64,000 nt of DNA from Microbacterium paludicola (GCF_015235415.1 NZ_JADGLL010000011.1:1-64000), one strand, 5' to 3'; positions 51,365-62,243 are shown, numbered from the stretch's first letter. Numbers and translations are program-made. The notes: a model not told the origin generated them from the letters alone.

Positions 51365-51803
51365 CAGGATCCTTCGGCAGGCTGCAGAAATGCTCCGCGA
51401 CCAGGGCCGCCACCACCAGCACGGCACCCGCCGCGATTGTCGCGATGGTCGTCGTCATCGAGCCTAGCCCGGGGGTCACCGGTCGCGTCGAGACGTAGAG
51501 GACGAGGCCGAGCGCTGCGCCGAGGAACGCCGCGCCGACGAGGCTCGACGCCTTGGCGAGCATGGCGATCCGGACGGCGCGGAACGGATCCACGCGCGGG
51601 GCGTCCGCCGAGCGCACCGACCGACGCACGGGCCACGCGAGTGCCAGCGTGATCGCGCCGAGCAGCACGAGCAGGATGGGCAGGCCCACGGCGGGCGAGA
51701 ACGTCGGCCGGCCCGACAGGGTGAGCAGGTGATCGACGAGGAATCCGACGCCACCGCCGAGCACGGCGGCGACGATCAGGGCGAGGGGTGACGTGCGGGT
51801 CAT
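51318..51803 (-). CDS. DUF3180 membrane protein
   Basis: A 161-aa protein with four TM helices (about 5-25, 40-57, 80-102, 115-137) and an acidic tail. It begins M-T-R-T-S-P-L-A-L-I-V and carries the conserved D-P-F-R-A-V-R-I-A-M-L-A-K-A-S segment of this actinobacterial family. It always sits downstream of folK in this group. ATG 51803 overlaps the folK stop as ATGA. Function unknown. Confidence 0.88.
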   Translation of the reverse strand: MTRTSPLALIVAAVLGGGVGFLVDHLLTLSGRPTFSPAVGLPILLVLLGAITLALAWPVRRSVRSADAPRVDPFRAVRIAMLAKASSLVGAAFLGAALGLVLYVSTRPVTPGLGSMTTTIATIAAGAVLVVAALVAEHFCSLPKDPDERDRDDAEPGEPAH

Positions 51804-52336
51804 GCGCCTTCTCCGCGCAGGGCCGCCAGGAGGTCGGCGACGCGTCCCCGACCGGGGAGGACGGCATCCGGATCCACCTCGAGCCAGGGAGCGAGGACGA
51901 AGTCGCGCTCGGCCGCGCGCGGATGCGGCAGCTGCAGCCTCTCGTCCTCGGACACCACGTCGCCGTACGCGATCAGGTCGAGATCGAGGGTGCGGGCGCC
52001 CCATTTCTCGCGGCGCTCCCGCCCGTGCCGGGCCTCGATCGCGTGGAGCATCCCCAGCAGCACCGACGGCGCCAGGCGCGTGCGCACGAGCGCCACGGCG
52101 TTGAGGTACGCGGGCTGGGATTCATCCGGCCCCTCCAGCGTCAGCGCGACCGACTCGATGGGCGTCGACGCGGTCACCTCGTCGACGAGCGGCAGCCGAC
52201 GCAGCTCGGCGAGCGCGTTCTCGAGGGTCGCCTCGCGGTCCCCGAGGTTGGCCCCCAGGGCGACCACGGCCGTGACCGTCGCGCGCGGCTCGGCCGTCGG
52301 CGACGAGCCCAGCGGCATACGCAGGTTTCGGCTCAT
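51800..52336 (-). CDS. folK: 2-amino-4-hydroxy-6-hydroxymethyldihydropteridine pyrophosphokinase
   Basis: HPPK, 178 aa, adds pyrophosphate to hydroxymethyl-dihydropterin in folate synthesis. Motifs: A-L-G-A-N-L-G-D-R, T-P-I-E-S-V-A, Q-P-A-Y-L-N-A-V, and R-T-L-D-L-D-L-I-A-Y-G with Mg-binding Asp pair, then L-P-H-P-R. Overlaps folB by four bases. Possibly starts a few residues later; the N-terminal 20 residues are not family-like. Confidence 0.94.
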   Translation of the reverse strand: MSRNLRMPLGSSPTAEPRATVTAVVALGANLGDREATLENALAELRRLPLVDEVTASTPIESVALTLEGPDESQPAYLNAVALVRTRLAPSVLLGMLHAIEARHGRERREKWGARTLDLDLIAYGDVVSEDERLQLPHPRAAERDFVLAPWLEVDPDAVLPGRGRVADLLAALRGEGA

Positions 52337-52719
52337 CCGTGTGTCCCGTGGTCTTCCCGGGTCGCGTGGACGGTGACGGCGACATCCTGGAACTGCGCCT
52401 GGATCGGCGCGTGCGGCTTGTGCACGGTGACGGCGAGGAAGTGGACGCGCTCGTCCTCCATCACGGCGCCGGCGATGCGGTGCGCGAGGGTCTCGATGAG
52501 GTTCACCGGCTCGCCGCCGACGATCGCGACGACCTTCTCGGCGAGCTCGCCGTAGTGCACGGTGTCGGCGACGTCGTCGCTCTTCGCGGCCTTCTTGGTG
52601 GACACCCCGAGCGCGAGGTCGACGACGAACTCCTGCCCGTCCTCGCGTTCGAAATCGAAGACGCCGTGGCGCCCGAAGGCGCGCAGGCCCGTCAGGGTGA
52701 TCGTGTCCAGCGAGCTCAT
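52333..52719 (-). CDS. folB: dihydroneopterin aldolase
   Basis: A 128-aa DHNA: D-T-I-T-L-T-G-L-R-A-F-G-R-H-G-V at the N-terminus, V-H-Y-G-E-L near residue 60, L-I-E-T-L-A-H-R-I-A with the catalytic-site Glu, and K-P-H-A-P-I near the C-terminus. ATG 52719 gives an ATGA overlap with the folP stop and good spacing from GGGAGG; ATG 52725 or 52734 would not. Converts dihydroneopterin to the HPPK substrate. Confidence 0.93.
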   Translation of the reverse strand: MSSLDTITLTGLRAFGRHGVFDFEREDGQEFVVDLALGVSTKKAAKSDDVADTVHYGELAEKVVAIVGGEPVNLIETLAHRIAGAVMEDERVHFLAVTVHKPHAPIQAQFQDVAVTVHATREDHGTHG

Positions 52720-53513
52720 CCCCATCCCTCCCATGCCTCCATGACCGCGATCGCGTCCCGCGTGGAGGCGACGTCGTGAACGCGCACCGCGTGCAGGCCG
52801 TGCCGCGCGGCGAAGGCGCTCGTCACGGCCGTCGCGAGATCCTTGCGCTGCTCGGATGCATCCTCGCCGAGCGCGGTGCTCAGGAACCGCTTGCGGGAGG
52901 TGCCGATCAGCACGGGGAACCCGAGCCGGCGCACCTCGTCGAGCTGACGCAGCAGCGTCCAGTTCTGCTCGCCGGCCTTCGCGAACCCGATACCGGGGTC
53001 GACGATGATCCGCTCGCGCAGCACGCCGGCCGCGAGCGCGTCCTCGCTGCGATCGCGCAGCTCGGCGGCGACCTCCGCGCCGATCCGGTCGTAGGCCGCG
53101 TTCGCGTACATGTCCGCCGACGGCCCGCGCCAGTGCCCGAGCGCGACGAACGCCTGCGCCTCCGCGACGACCTCCAGGATCTCCGGATCGGCGAGGCCAC
53201 CCGCGACGTCGTTGACGATCCGCGCGCCGGCGGCGAGCGCCGCCCGCGCGGTCTCGGCGCGATAGGTGTCGACGCTGACCACGGCACCATCGGCCGCGAG
53301 CGCCTCGATCACAGGCAGGATACGCCGGATCTCCTCCTCGGCCCCGATGGGCTCGGAACCGGGCCGCGTCGACTCGCCGCCGACGTCGAGGACGTCCGCC
53401 CCCTGCTCCCGCAGCATCCGGCCGTGCGCGATTGCCGCGGCCGGGTCGAAGAACCGCCCGCCGTCGCTGAACGAGTCGGGCGTGACGTTGACGATGCCCC
53501 AGATCTGCGTCAT
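52716..53513 (-). CDS. folP: dihydropteroate synthase
   Basis: A 265-aa TIM-barrel enzyme joining p-aminobenzoate to hydroxymethyl-dihydropterin pyrophosphate; target of sulfonamides. Signature segments G-I-V-N-V-T-P-D-S-F-S-D-G-G, D-V-G-G-E-S-T-R-P-G, I-V-D-P-G-I-G-F-A-K and G-T-S-R-K-R-F are intact. ATG 53513 overlaps the folE stop as ATGA. The frame continues upstream to 53630, but that part is a folE shadow. Confidence 0.95.
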   Translation of the reverse strand: MTQIWGIVNVTPDSFSDGGRFFDPAAAIAHGRMLREQGADVLDVGGESTRPGSEPIGAEEEIRRILPVIEALAADGAVVSVDTYRAETARAALAAGARIVNDVAGGLADPEILEVVAEAQAFVALGHWRGPSADMYANAAYDRIGAEVAAELRDRSEDALAAGVLRERIIVDPGIGFAKAGEQNWTLLRQLDEVRRLGFPVLIGTSRKRFLSTALGEDASEQRKDLATAVTSAFAARHGLHAVRVHDVASTRDAIAVMEAWEGWG

Positions 53514-54094
53514 GAGCGCCCCAGGAGCGCGATGATCTCCGCGCGTGCGGCGGGCTCGGCGAGTTCGCCGCGGGCCGCGATCGTGACCGTCGAGCTGTCG
53601 CTCTGGCGCGCGCCGCGCATCGTCACGCACTGGTGGGACGCCTCGAGCACCACGAGCACGCCGCGGGCATCGAGCGAGGACGCGATCGTGTCGGCGATCT
53701 GCTCGCCGAGGCGCTCCTGCACCTGCGGGCGGGCGGCGAGGACCTCGACCACCTTCGGCAGCGCGCCGAGTCCCACGACCTGCTCGCCCGGCAGGTACGC
53801 GATGTGCGCGTGCCCCGCGAACGGCAGCAGGTGGTGCTCGCAGATCGAGCGGAACCGGACGTCCCGCAGCATCACGGCGCCCGACGGCAGCGTGTCCGGA
53901 GCCGGTCCGTGCGCGACGCTGATCGTGTGCGAGAGCGGCTCGGCCGGGTCGCCGCCAACACCGGCGAAGAACTCCGTGTACGCGTCCGCGACGCGCTCGG
54001 GGGTCTGGCGCAGACCGGGACGATCCGGATCCTCGCCGATCGCGACAAGCAGCTCCCGTGTCAGCGCGGCGACGCGCTCCCTGTCGACTGGCAC
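53510..54094 (-). CDS. folE: GTP cyclohydrolase I
   Basis: A 194-aa enzyme, first step of folate synthesis. Y-T-E-F-F-A-G-V, F-R-S-I-C-E-H-H-L-L-P-F (zinc Cys and His), G-L-G-A-L-P-K-V-V-E and R-G-V-L-V-V-L-E-A-S-H-Q-C-V-T-M-R-G (in parts) are all present. GTG start with AGGATGAGCC before it. It follows ftsH by 21 bases and leads the folE-P-B-K run. Confidence 0.95.
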   Translation of the reverse strand: MPVDRERVAALTRELLVAIGEDPDRPGLRQTPERVADAYTEFFAGVGGDPAEPLSHTISVAHGPAPDTLPSGAVMLRDVRFRSICEHHLLPFAGHAHIAYLPGEQVVGLGALPKVVEVLAARPQVQERLGEQIADTIASSLDARGVLVVLEASHQCVTMRGARQSDSSTVTIAARGELAEPAARAEIIALLGRS

Positions 54095-54115
54095 CGGCTC
54101 ATCCTATGGCCGAGG

Positions 54116-56119
<2,004 letters not shown>

Positions 56120-56289
56120 GGTCCGGGGTCTCCCCCTGCCCCTCCTGTCGTGCGCGTCGCAGCCCTTGGCGACGTGCCGTTCACGTTACCCCTGGCCGGC
56201 TATGGGCGACCTGGTATTCGCCCACGGCGTACCGGTGAGTCCCGAGCGGTCGGCCAGTCCGGCCCCGTGCGAGAAACGTTCCTGGAAAA

Positions 56290-56841
56290 CTATGCGTATA
56301 CGTGGGGCGCCAGGATCGCGACGTCGCGGAGGTTGCGGTAGCGCTCGGCGTAGTCGAGGCCGTAGCCGATGACGAACTCGTTCGGGATGTCGAAGCCCAG
56401 ATACTTGCAGTCGATCTCGACCTTGGCCGCCTCGGGCTTGCGCAGCAGCGCCAGCACCTCGATCGACTCCGCGCCGCGCGACGCGAAGTTGTCGAGCAGC
56501 CAGCTGAGGGTGAGCCCCGAGTCGATGATGTCCTCGACGATCAGGACGTGCCAGCCGCCGAGATCCGTGTCGAGGTCCTTGCGGATCTGCACGACGCCGC
56601 TCGACTTGGTCGAGCTGCCGTAGCTGGACACGGCCATCCAGTCCATCGCGATGTCCCGGGTGAGGTGACGGGCGAAGTCGGCCATGACCATGACCGCGCC
56701 CTTCAGGACGCCGACGAGCAGCAGCTTCTTCCCGGAGTAGTCCTCCTCCACGCGGAGCGCGAGCTCCGCGAGCTTCTCGTTGATCTGCTCCTCGGTGACG
56801 AGGACGGAGGTGAGGTCGTTCGGGATGTCCGCCGCGCGCAT
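56290..56841 (-). CDS. hpt: hypoxanthine phosphoribosyltransferase
   Basis: A 183-aa purine salvage enzyme. G-V-L-K-G-A-V-M-V (PPi loop), the flexible-loop S-S-Y-G-S-S-T-K-S-S-G and the PRPP motif V-L-I-V-E-D-I-I-D-S-G-L-T are clear. ATG start. It lies between tilS and ftsH, the classic tilS-hpt-ftsH order found in many Gram-positive bacteria. Confidence 0.96.
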   Translation of the reverse strand: MRAADIPNDLTSVLVTEEQINEKLAELALRVEEDYSGKKLLLVGVLKGAVMVMADFARHLTRDIAMDWMAVSSYGSSTKSSGVVQIRKDLDTDLGGWHVLIVEDIIDSGLTLSWLLDNFASRGAESIEVLALLRKPEAAKVEIDCKYLGFDIPNEFVIGYGLDYAERYRNLRDVAILAPHVYA

Positions 56842-56850
56842 GCGTCGAGT

Positions 56851-57861
56851 CTACGTAGCGCGCTGCTGGTCGCGCGCCGTGAAGTGGATCAGGCCGCCGC
56901 GGCGTGCGGCGCTGCACGAGGGGAGATCGATCGGCCCCTGGCCGGCCCAGTCGATCGCGAGCCGCGCCACCTCGAGCGTCTGCACCCGTGTCAGCGCCAC
57001 GCCGAATTCGCTCTGCACGACGTGGCGGATGATCCGGTTCCGCAGCGCGGGCGGGTTCGCGGCGAGCGCCGCGGCGGAGACGGCGATGCCGGCCTCGGAG
57101 TGCTCGACGATGTCCTCGATCGTCTCGTCGATCATCTCGGCGAACGCCTCGGAGTCCTCGCGCAGCTGCTCCGCCGTGCGGGCGAGCGCCTCGGCGATGC
57201 CGGGGCCGAGCTCGGCCTCGAGGACCGGCAGGATGCGCTCGCGCACCCGCACGCGCGAGAACCGGTCGTCGACGTTGTGCGGGTCATCCCAGGGCGCAAG
57301 GCACTGCGCCGTGCAGGCGTCGCGGGTCGTCCGGCGGCGCAGGCCGAGCAGGGGGCGCAGCCAGCGCAGCCCGTTCTCGTCGAGCCTCGCGGGCGGCATC
57401 CCGGCGAGGCTCGTCGCCCCGGCGCCGCGTGCGAGGCCCAGCAGCACGGTCTCGGCCTGGTCGTCGAGCGTGTGCCCGAGCAGCACGGCCGCGGCGCGCG
57501 CGTCGGAGGCCGCGTCACGCAGCGCCCGGTAGCGAGCGGAGCGCGCGGCGGCCTCCAGCCCGCCTGCGGCGCTGACGTCCTTGCCGACGTCGACCCGCAC
57601 GACGATGGGGTCGATCCCGAGCGCCGCCGCCTGCTTCGCGGCGGCGAGCGCGACCGCATCCGATCCGTCCTGCAGGCCGTGGTCGATCGTGACGCTGCCG
57701 ATCCGGATGCCCCTCGTGCGCGCCTCGTGCGCGGCGGCTGCGGCGAGGGCCAGCGAGTCGGCGCCGCCGGAGAGCGCCACGAGCACGACGGATCCGTCCG
57801 GGACGTCGGCGAGCGAGGTACGGACGGCAAGGCGGACGGCGGCGAGGGCGGGATCGAGCAC
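56851..57861 (-). CDS. tilS: tRNA(Ile)-lysidine synthase
   Basis: A 336-aa ATP-pyrophosphatase modifying C34 of the AUA-reading tRNA-Ile. PP-loop V-A-L-S-G-G-A-D-S-L, then I-D-H-G-L-Q-D-G-S, L-L-G-H-T-L-D-D-Q-A-E-T and the R-P-L-L-G-L-R-R segment. The C-terminal part is shorter than in E. coli, normal for actinobacteria. GTG start. Upstream gene of the hpt-ftsH block. Confidence 0.94.
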   Translation of the reverse strand: MLDPALAAVRLAVRTSLADVPDGSVVLVALSGGADSLALAAAAAHEARTRGIRIGSVTIDHGLQDGSDAVALAAAKQAAALGIDPIVVRVDVGKDVSAAGGLEAAARSARYRALRDAASDARAAAVLLGHTLDDQAETVLLGLARGAGATSLAGMPPARLDENGLRWLRPLLGLRRRTTRDACTAQCLAPWDDPHNVDDRFSRVRVRERILPVLEAELGPGIAEALARTAEQLREDSEAFAEMIDETIEDIVEHSEAGIAVSAAALAANPPALRNRIIRHVVQSEFGVALTRVQTLEVARLAIDWAGQGPIDLPSCSAARRGGLIHFTARDQQRAT

Positions 57862-57932
57862 GGCTCAACGGTACCGAGTGCGGCCGTCTAGGCTTGGGGC
57901 GGCAGATCCCCTGATTTCAAGGAGCAACCGGC

Positions 57933-58469
57933 ATGGGCGCCTACGACGCAGTCATCGAGATCCCGCGCGGCAGCCGCGTGAAGTACGAGGTCGACCACGG
58001 CACTGGCCGCGTCTTCCTCGACCGTGTGCTGTACACGACCTTCGGCTACCCGACCGACTACGGGTTCTTCGAGAACTCGCTCGGCGAGGACGGCGACCCG
58101 CTCGACGTGCTGGTCGTCATGGACCACGCGGTCTACCCCGGCGTGGGCGTGAAGGTGCGTCCCGTCGCGGTTCTGAAGATGAAGGACGAGGCCGGCGGCG
58201 ACGACAAGGTCATCGCCGTGCTGGCGAAGGACCCGCGCTGGGACCACATCCAGGACATCGGCGACCTCGCGGAGTACACGAAGAAGGAGATCGAGCACTT
58301 CTTCGAGCACTACAAGGACCTCGAGCCCAACAAGTGGGTCAAGGTCGACCAGTGGGGCGACGCCGCCGAGGCCGAGCGTCTGGTGTCCGAGGCGTACACG
58401 CGCTTCGAGGAGCACGAGGCGCAGACCCGCACGCAGGGCGCCGGCGAGGCCCCGAACACGCGCGCCTGA
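57933..58469 (+). CDS. ppa: inorganic pyrophosphatase
   Basis: Family I soluble pyrophosphatase, 178 aa. Substrate and metal residues are in [18 protein letters not shown], the signature [10 protein letters not shown] and K-V-I-A-V. The C-terminal A-E-A-x-R extension is longer than in E. coli by a few residues. AAGGAG lies ten bases before ATG. Followed by a strong hairpin terminator. Confidence 0.97.
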   Translation: MGAYDAVIEIPRGSRVKYEVDHGTGRVFLDRVLYTTFGYPTDYGFFENSLGEDGDPLDVLVVMDHAVYPGVGVKVRPVAVLKMKDEAGGDDKVIAVLAKDPRWDHIQDIGDLAEYTKKEIEHFFEHYKDLEPNKWVKVDQWGDAAEAERLVSEAYTRFEEHEAQTRTQGAGEAPNTRA

Positions 58470-58481
58470 CGCTCGTCACTC

Positions 58482-58512
58482 AGGGGCTCATCCTCCGGGA
58501 TGGGCCCCTTTG
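58482..58512 (+). terminator. intrinsic terminator after ppa
   Basis: Twelve-pair stem AGGGGCTCATCC / GGATGGGCCCCT (one G-T pair) with loop TCCG, followed by TTTG. Twelve bases after the ppa stop. Confidence 0.8.
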
Positions 58513-58716
58513 TCGTGCGGCGCGGAGCGGCGCCGGTGCACGGGTGGGCGAAGCCGGGTGCGTGCGACGGTGAGCCCCTCGTGCGACCAAAGGGAGCGTG
58601 CGGGCGCTCATGCGCCCGCCACCTCACGCCCCCCGATGGAGCGTCAGCGACAGCGTCCGCAGCCGCGAGCGGCGCCGCGAAGCGGTGCCCGAGCGGGATG
58701 CGGGAGGCGTGAGAAA

Positions 58717-60291
58717 TCAGTAAGTGTTGATGCCGCGGGCCGACATCCAGGGGCCCGGGTCGGTCGTCGCGCCGCCGACGTACACCTCGAAGTGGAGGTG
58801 GCAGCCGAAGGAGTTTCCGGTGTTCCCCTCGTAGGCGATGACCTGGCCGGCCGAGACGTACTGGCCGTAGCCGACGATGATGCCGCCGTTGACGATGTGC
58901 GCGTAGCCGGTGCCGACGCCGTTGCCGTGGTCGAGGCGGATGTAGTTTCCGTAGCCGCCGTTGCGGCCGGCGTAGACGACGGTGCCGTTCGCGGCGGCGT
59001 AGATGGGGGCGCCGCAGCCGGCGGCGAGGTCGATGCCGGCGTGGATGCGCGAACCGCAGTAGCTGGGGCCGCACATCTGCGGGCGTGGGCCGTAGCCGGA
59101 GGTGCGCCAGCCGTCGCTCGGGCGGGCCCATCCGCTGCCGACGGCGGCGCCGCCACCGGCAGACGAACCCCCGCCTCCGGACGCGGGCGCGGCCCCGCCG
59201 CCCCCACCGCCGCCGTTCTGCGCGGCGGCGGCCGCTGCGGCTTCGCGCGCCTTTCGAGCTTCTTCCGCCTTGCGCGCGGCTTCCGCGGCGGCCTTCCTGC
59301 GGCGCTCCTCCTCGAGGCGGCGCTGCTCGGCCTCGTAGGCCTTCTTGGCCTCGACGCCCGCCTGGTACTCGGCGACCGTCTTCGCGGTGTTGTCCCGCAG
59401 GGCGGCGAGCTGGCCCTCCAGGGTGACCATGTGGTCCTCCTGGTCGGCCAGCGCCTGCTCGGCGGCGATCTGCGCGTTCTGCGCGACGACCATCTTCTCT
59501 TCGGCGATCTTCTGCAGCCGGTCGCGCTCCTCGCGGGCGACCTTCGCCTGATCCGACAGGTTCTGGGCCGAGTCGCGCGCCGTGACCGCTTCGGCGTAGA
59601 TCGTCTCGCTGCCGCCGATGAGCTTGTCCATCTGGCCGAGCTTCGTCAGCAGCTCGTCGGCGCTCTCGGCGGAGCCGGCGAAGAGCACCTCGAGCGAGGT
59701 GCTGTCGCCGCCGGTGCGCGAGAGCTGCGACGCGACGCGGGCCGCGTTGGTGGCGGCGGTCTCGGCGATCTTCGCCTGCTCGTCGGCCTGCTTCTGCAGC
59801 TCATCGGCACGGAAGGCCGACTCGTAGAACGCCTGCTGCGCCGCGTAGTACTCGTTGGCGGCCGTCTCGGCGGCGGCGCGGGTCTCCTCGACCCGCTGCT
59901 GCAGCTGAGCGATCATCTCCTCGAGCCGGCGGATCTCCGACTCCTTGGCACCCTGGTTGTTCTTCGCGCGCTCAACGTCCTCCCACGAGGGGTAGTCGTC
60001 GGGGTTGTAGGTGAGGCCGAAGGCACTGCCGCCCTGCGTCATCCCCACACCCAGCGCGACCGCGCCGACGCCGGCCATCGCCAGCGCGCTGCGGCGCGTG
60101 ATCGGGGTCCACAGACGGCGCCGCTCAGCCGCGGTCGGGGCGCAGTCGCACTCCTCCGCCGAGGCCTCCGGGGCGTCCATCGGGCTGGTCACCGCCTGTT
60201 TCACATGAGTCACACTAGCAACATCCGTCGCAGGAACACCATCGATCACACCCGCCGGGCGCACGACGGCGGAGCTCGGGGGCGTGGTCAT
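58717..60291 (-). CDS. M23-family peptidase with coiled-coil (cell-wall hydrolase)
   Basis: A 524-aa exported endopeptidase or amidase activator. A basic N-terminal leader is followed by a signal anchor with R-R-S-A-L-A-M-A-G-V (about 66-90). A long coiled coil (about 110-345) is rich in E-E-x-R-R-x-A. A Gly/Ser linker (about 350-380) leads to a LytM domain with H-A-G-I-D-L-A, G-N-G-V-G-T-G-Y-A-H and C-H-L-H-F-E-V-Y. The zinc residues look complete, so it may be an active hydrolase rather than only an EnvC-like activator. The unusually long pre-signal region suggests a later start is possible. Confidence 0.87.
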   Translation of the reverse strand: MTTPPSSAVVRPAGVIDGVPATDVASVTHVKQAVTSPMDAPEASAEECDCAPTAAERRRLWTPITRRSALAMAGVGAVALGVGMTQGGSAFGLTYNPDDYPSWEDVERAKNNQGAKESEIRRLEEMIAQLQQRVEETRAAAETAANEYYAAQQAFYESAFRADELQKQADEQAKIAETAATNAARVASQLSRTGGDSTSLEVLFAGSAESADELLTKLGQMDKLIGGSETIYAEAVTARDSAQNLSDQAKVAREERDRLQKIAEEKMVVAQNAQIAAEQALADQEDHMVTLEGQLAALRDNTAKTVAEYQAGVEAKKAYEAEQRRLEEERRRKAAAEAARKAEEARKAREAAAAAAAQNGGGGGGGAAPASGGGGSSAGGGAAVGSGWARPSDGWRTSGYGPRPQMCGPSYCGSRIHAGIDLAAGCGAPIYAAANGTVVYAGRNGGYGNYIRLDHGNGVGTGYAHIVNGGIIVGYGQYVSAGQVIAYEGNTGNSFGCHLHFEVYVGGATTDPGPWMSARGINTY

Positions 60292-60398
60292 CCTGCCTGC
60301 GAAACGCCCGGGATCCGGGAGGACTCGCCCCGAATTGGTAAATCCGCAGCGGTCCGCTTATGCTTGATCGTCGGCACGTGAGCCCCGAGGTTCACCCC

Positions 60399-60471
60399 GG
60401 CCCCATCGTTTAGCGGCCTAGGACGCCGCCCTTTCACGGCGGTAGCACGGGTTCGAATCCCGTTGGGGTCA
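60399..60471 (+). tRNA. tRNA-Glu (anticodon TTC)
   Basis: Acceptor GGCCCCA pairs with TGGGGTC (one G-T); discriminator A; CCA not encoded. Loop CTTTCAC, anticodon TTC at 60433-60435; T-arm ACGGG-TTCGAAT-CCCGT. First of three clustered tRNAs. Confidence 0.95.
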
Positions 60472-60497
60472 CACGAGCTGATACAATTTCATAGTTT

Positions 60498-60571
60498 GGC
60501 CCTGTAGCGCAGTTGGTTAGCGTGCCGCCCTGTCACGGCGGAGGTCGCGGGTTCAAGTCCCGTCAGGGTCG
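60498..60571 (+). tRNA. tRNA-Asp (anticodon GTC)
   Basis: Acceptor GGCCCTG with CAGGGTC; discriminator G; anticodon GTC at 60532-60534 in loop CTGTCAC; T-loop GTTCAAGTC. 26 bases after tRNA-Glu. Confidence 0.95.
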
Positions 60572-60583
60572 CTCCGGGCGATG

Positions 60584-60606
60584 GGCCCTCTCTCGAGAGG
60601 GCCTTT
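60584..60606 (+). terminator. hairpin after tRNA-Asp
   Basis: Nine-pair perfect stem GGCCCTCTC / GAGAGGGCC around a minimal loop, followed by TTT. Separates tRNA-Glu/Asp from tRNA-Phe. Confidence 0.75.
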
Positions 60607-60638
60607 CGCATAGGAAGCGGCAGATGTATCGGCCGTTC

Positions 60639-60714
60639 GGCTCTGTAGCTCAGTTGGTAGAGCGCACGACTGAAAATCGTGAGGTCACGGGATCGACGCC
60701 CGTCGGAGCCACCA
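60639..60714 (+). tRNA. tRNA-Phe (anticodon GAA)
   Basis: Acceptor GGCTCTG pairs with CGGAGCC; discriminator A; CCA encoded at 60712-60714. Anticodon GAA at 60672-60674 in loop CTGAAAA. T-loop reads GATCGACGC instead of the usual GTTCGAATC, an uncommon T-loop. Confidence 0.93.
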
Positions 60715-60720
60715 CCGAAA

Positions 60721-60742
60721 CCCCCGCCTTGGCGGGGGTTTT
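60721..60742 (+). terminator. intrinsic terminator after tRNA-Phe
   Basis: Eight-pair stem CCCCCGCC / GGCGGGGG with TT loop followed by TTTTC, six bases after the tRNA CCA. Confidence 0.85.
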
Positions 60743-60778
60743 CTCGTTCCCGGGAACCCGACGGAAGGCGGCCGCGAC

Positions 60779-61423
60779 TCAGTACGCCACGCCGAATCGC
60801 TCGCGGCGGTGCTGCGGACGCTCGATCTCGTCGAGGATCGCGACCGCGAGGTCGGCGCCCGAGATGTCGGAGACGCCGTGCTCGTCGAACAGCAGCACGT
60901 CGCCACCCACCCGGTAGCGACCGGTGCGAACGCCCGGGTTCGACCTCGTGAACCGCTGCGCCGGGCAGATCACGAACCAGTCGAGCGCTTCGTCTGCCGT
61001 GCGCAGGTGCTCGTAGACGTCGATCATCTCGAGGCCCATTGGACGGCCGCTGTCGGGGTATGCGGGCGTATCGATCAGGCGAGGGCCGCCCGCCTCGAGG
61101 CGCAGTCCACCGGCTCCCGCGATCACTGCGACGCGCGTGCCTGACGCCGCCGCGAGCTCCGCGAGCATCCGGATTGTCTCGGCGACCCGGCCGGCCATGT
61201 CGGCACGTGCGGCGAGGGCTGAGACGACGACGTCGGCCGACCGGACGATCTCGGCGAGCGTCACCTCATCAGTGACGTCGCCCGCCGTGTATGTCACACC
61301 GTCGAGCGGATCGTCCGGCAGTCGCCGCGCAACCGCGATCACCTCGTGCCCGCGGTCGGCAACCTCACGGACGACGTGCGCCCCCGCGTAGCCGGTACCG
61401 CCAAGAACTGCCACCCGCATCAT
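60779..61423 (-). CDS. NAD(P)-binding (atypical SDR/epimerase-like) protein
   Basis: A 214-aa protein of the NAD(P)H-binding (NmrA/YwnB-like) atypical SDR group. The Rossmann start is M-R-V-A-V-L-G-G-T-G-Y-A-G-A-H-V, with G-D-V-T-D and the loop V-V-V-S-A-L-A-A-R. Near the C-terminus lie W-F-V-I-C-P-A-Q-R-F and V-S-D-I-S-G-A-D-L-A. No catalytic Tyr-Lys pair typical of classical SDRs was seen. ATG 61423 has GGAGGGG upstream; the longer frame to 61465 is not supported. Physiological role unknown. Confidence 0.83.
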   Translation of the reverse strand: MMRVAVLGGTGYAGAHVVREVADRGHEVIAVARRLPDDPLDGVTYTAGDVTDEVTLAEIVRSADVVVSALAARADMAGRVAETIRMLAELAAASGTRVAVIAGAGGLRLEAGGPRLIDTPAYPDSGRPMGLEMIDVYEHLRTADEALDWFVICPAQRFTRSNPGVRTGRYRVGGDVLLFDEHGVSDISGADLAVAILDEIERPQHRRERFGVAY

Positions 61424-61511
61424 CAAACCCCTCCGCTTCGCTGACCCGCGGCACGATACCCGCACCGATGGCGTGTTCGCGGCCCGCGTCGCAGTCGGCC
61501 GTTGCTCGCTC

Positions 61512-62243
61512 TCAGCGGCCGCCGGCGACGCGGATGGTCGTGCCCGTCACGTAGGAGGCATCGGGCGAGAGGGCGAAGGCCACGACCCCGGCGACCTCCT
61601 CGACCCGGCCGGCGCGGCCCATCGGGTGCGACGCGGCGACGCGCGCGGGGCGGTCTGGGTCACCGGCGTCGGCGTGGATGTCGGTCTCGATCGTGCCAGG
61701 AGCGACGCCGACGACGCGGACGCCGCGATCGGCCGCCTCGATCGCGAGGCCCTTGGTGAGCGCGTCGACGCCGGCCTTCGCTGCGGCGTAGTGGACGTAC
61801 TCCCCCGGCGATCCGGTCGTCGCGGCGCCCGACGAGATGTTGACGAGCACCCCGCCCTCTGACAGCTCGGCGACCGCGCGACGCGCGATGAGCACCGCCG
61901 AGGTGAGGTTCAGGTCGATGACGCGGCGGACGATGTCGGTGGGCGTCTCAACCAGCGGACCAAGGTGCAGGGTCGCGCCCGCGTTGTTGACGACGGCGGT
62001 GATCCGACCGGTCTCCGCCGCCGCAGCGAAGAGGGCATCGATTCCCTCATCGGTCGTCAGGTCGGCCCGCACGAGGCGGCAGGCGGCACCGAGGCCCTCG
62101 ATCTCGGCGCGGGTCCGGGCCGCGGCCTCGTCGTCCTTCGCGTAGCCGAGGACGAGGTCGTGGCCTTCGGAGGCGAGACGCCGTGCGACGGCGGCCCCGA
62201 TCCCGCGGGTTCCACCGGTGATGAGCGTAAGGGGACGTGGCAC
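61512..62243 (-). CDS. SDR-family oxidoreductase (FabG-like)
   Basis: A 243-aa classical short-chain dehydrogenase. T-G-G-T-R-G-I-G (cofactor), V-N-N-A-G-A, catalytic Ser in N-I-S-S-G-A-A, and Y-V-H-Y-A-A-A-K (Tyr and Lys), then P-G-T-I-E-T-D. 3-oxoacyl-ACP reductase is the most frequent annotation for such sequences, but FabG-like SDRs vary widely in substrate. Standing between a GT2 gene and the atypical SDR on the same strand, not tightly coupled. Confidence 0.88.
   Translation of the reverse strand: MPRPLTLITGGTRGIGAAVARRLASEGHDLVLGYAKDDEAAARTRAEIEGLGAACRLVRADLTTDEGIDALFAAAAETGRITAVVNNAGATLHLGPLVETPTDIVRRVIDLNLTSAVLIARRAVAELSEGGVLVNISSGAATTGSPGEYVHYAAAKAGVDALTKGLAIEAADRGVRVVGVAPGTIETDIHADAGDPDRPARVAASHPMGRAGRVEEVAGVVAFALSPDASYVTGTTIRVAGGR

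Noticed and set aside
60513..60917. Plus-strand frame covering tRNA-Asp and tRNA-Phe.
   Set aside because: It translates tRNA and terminator sequence.
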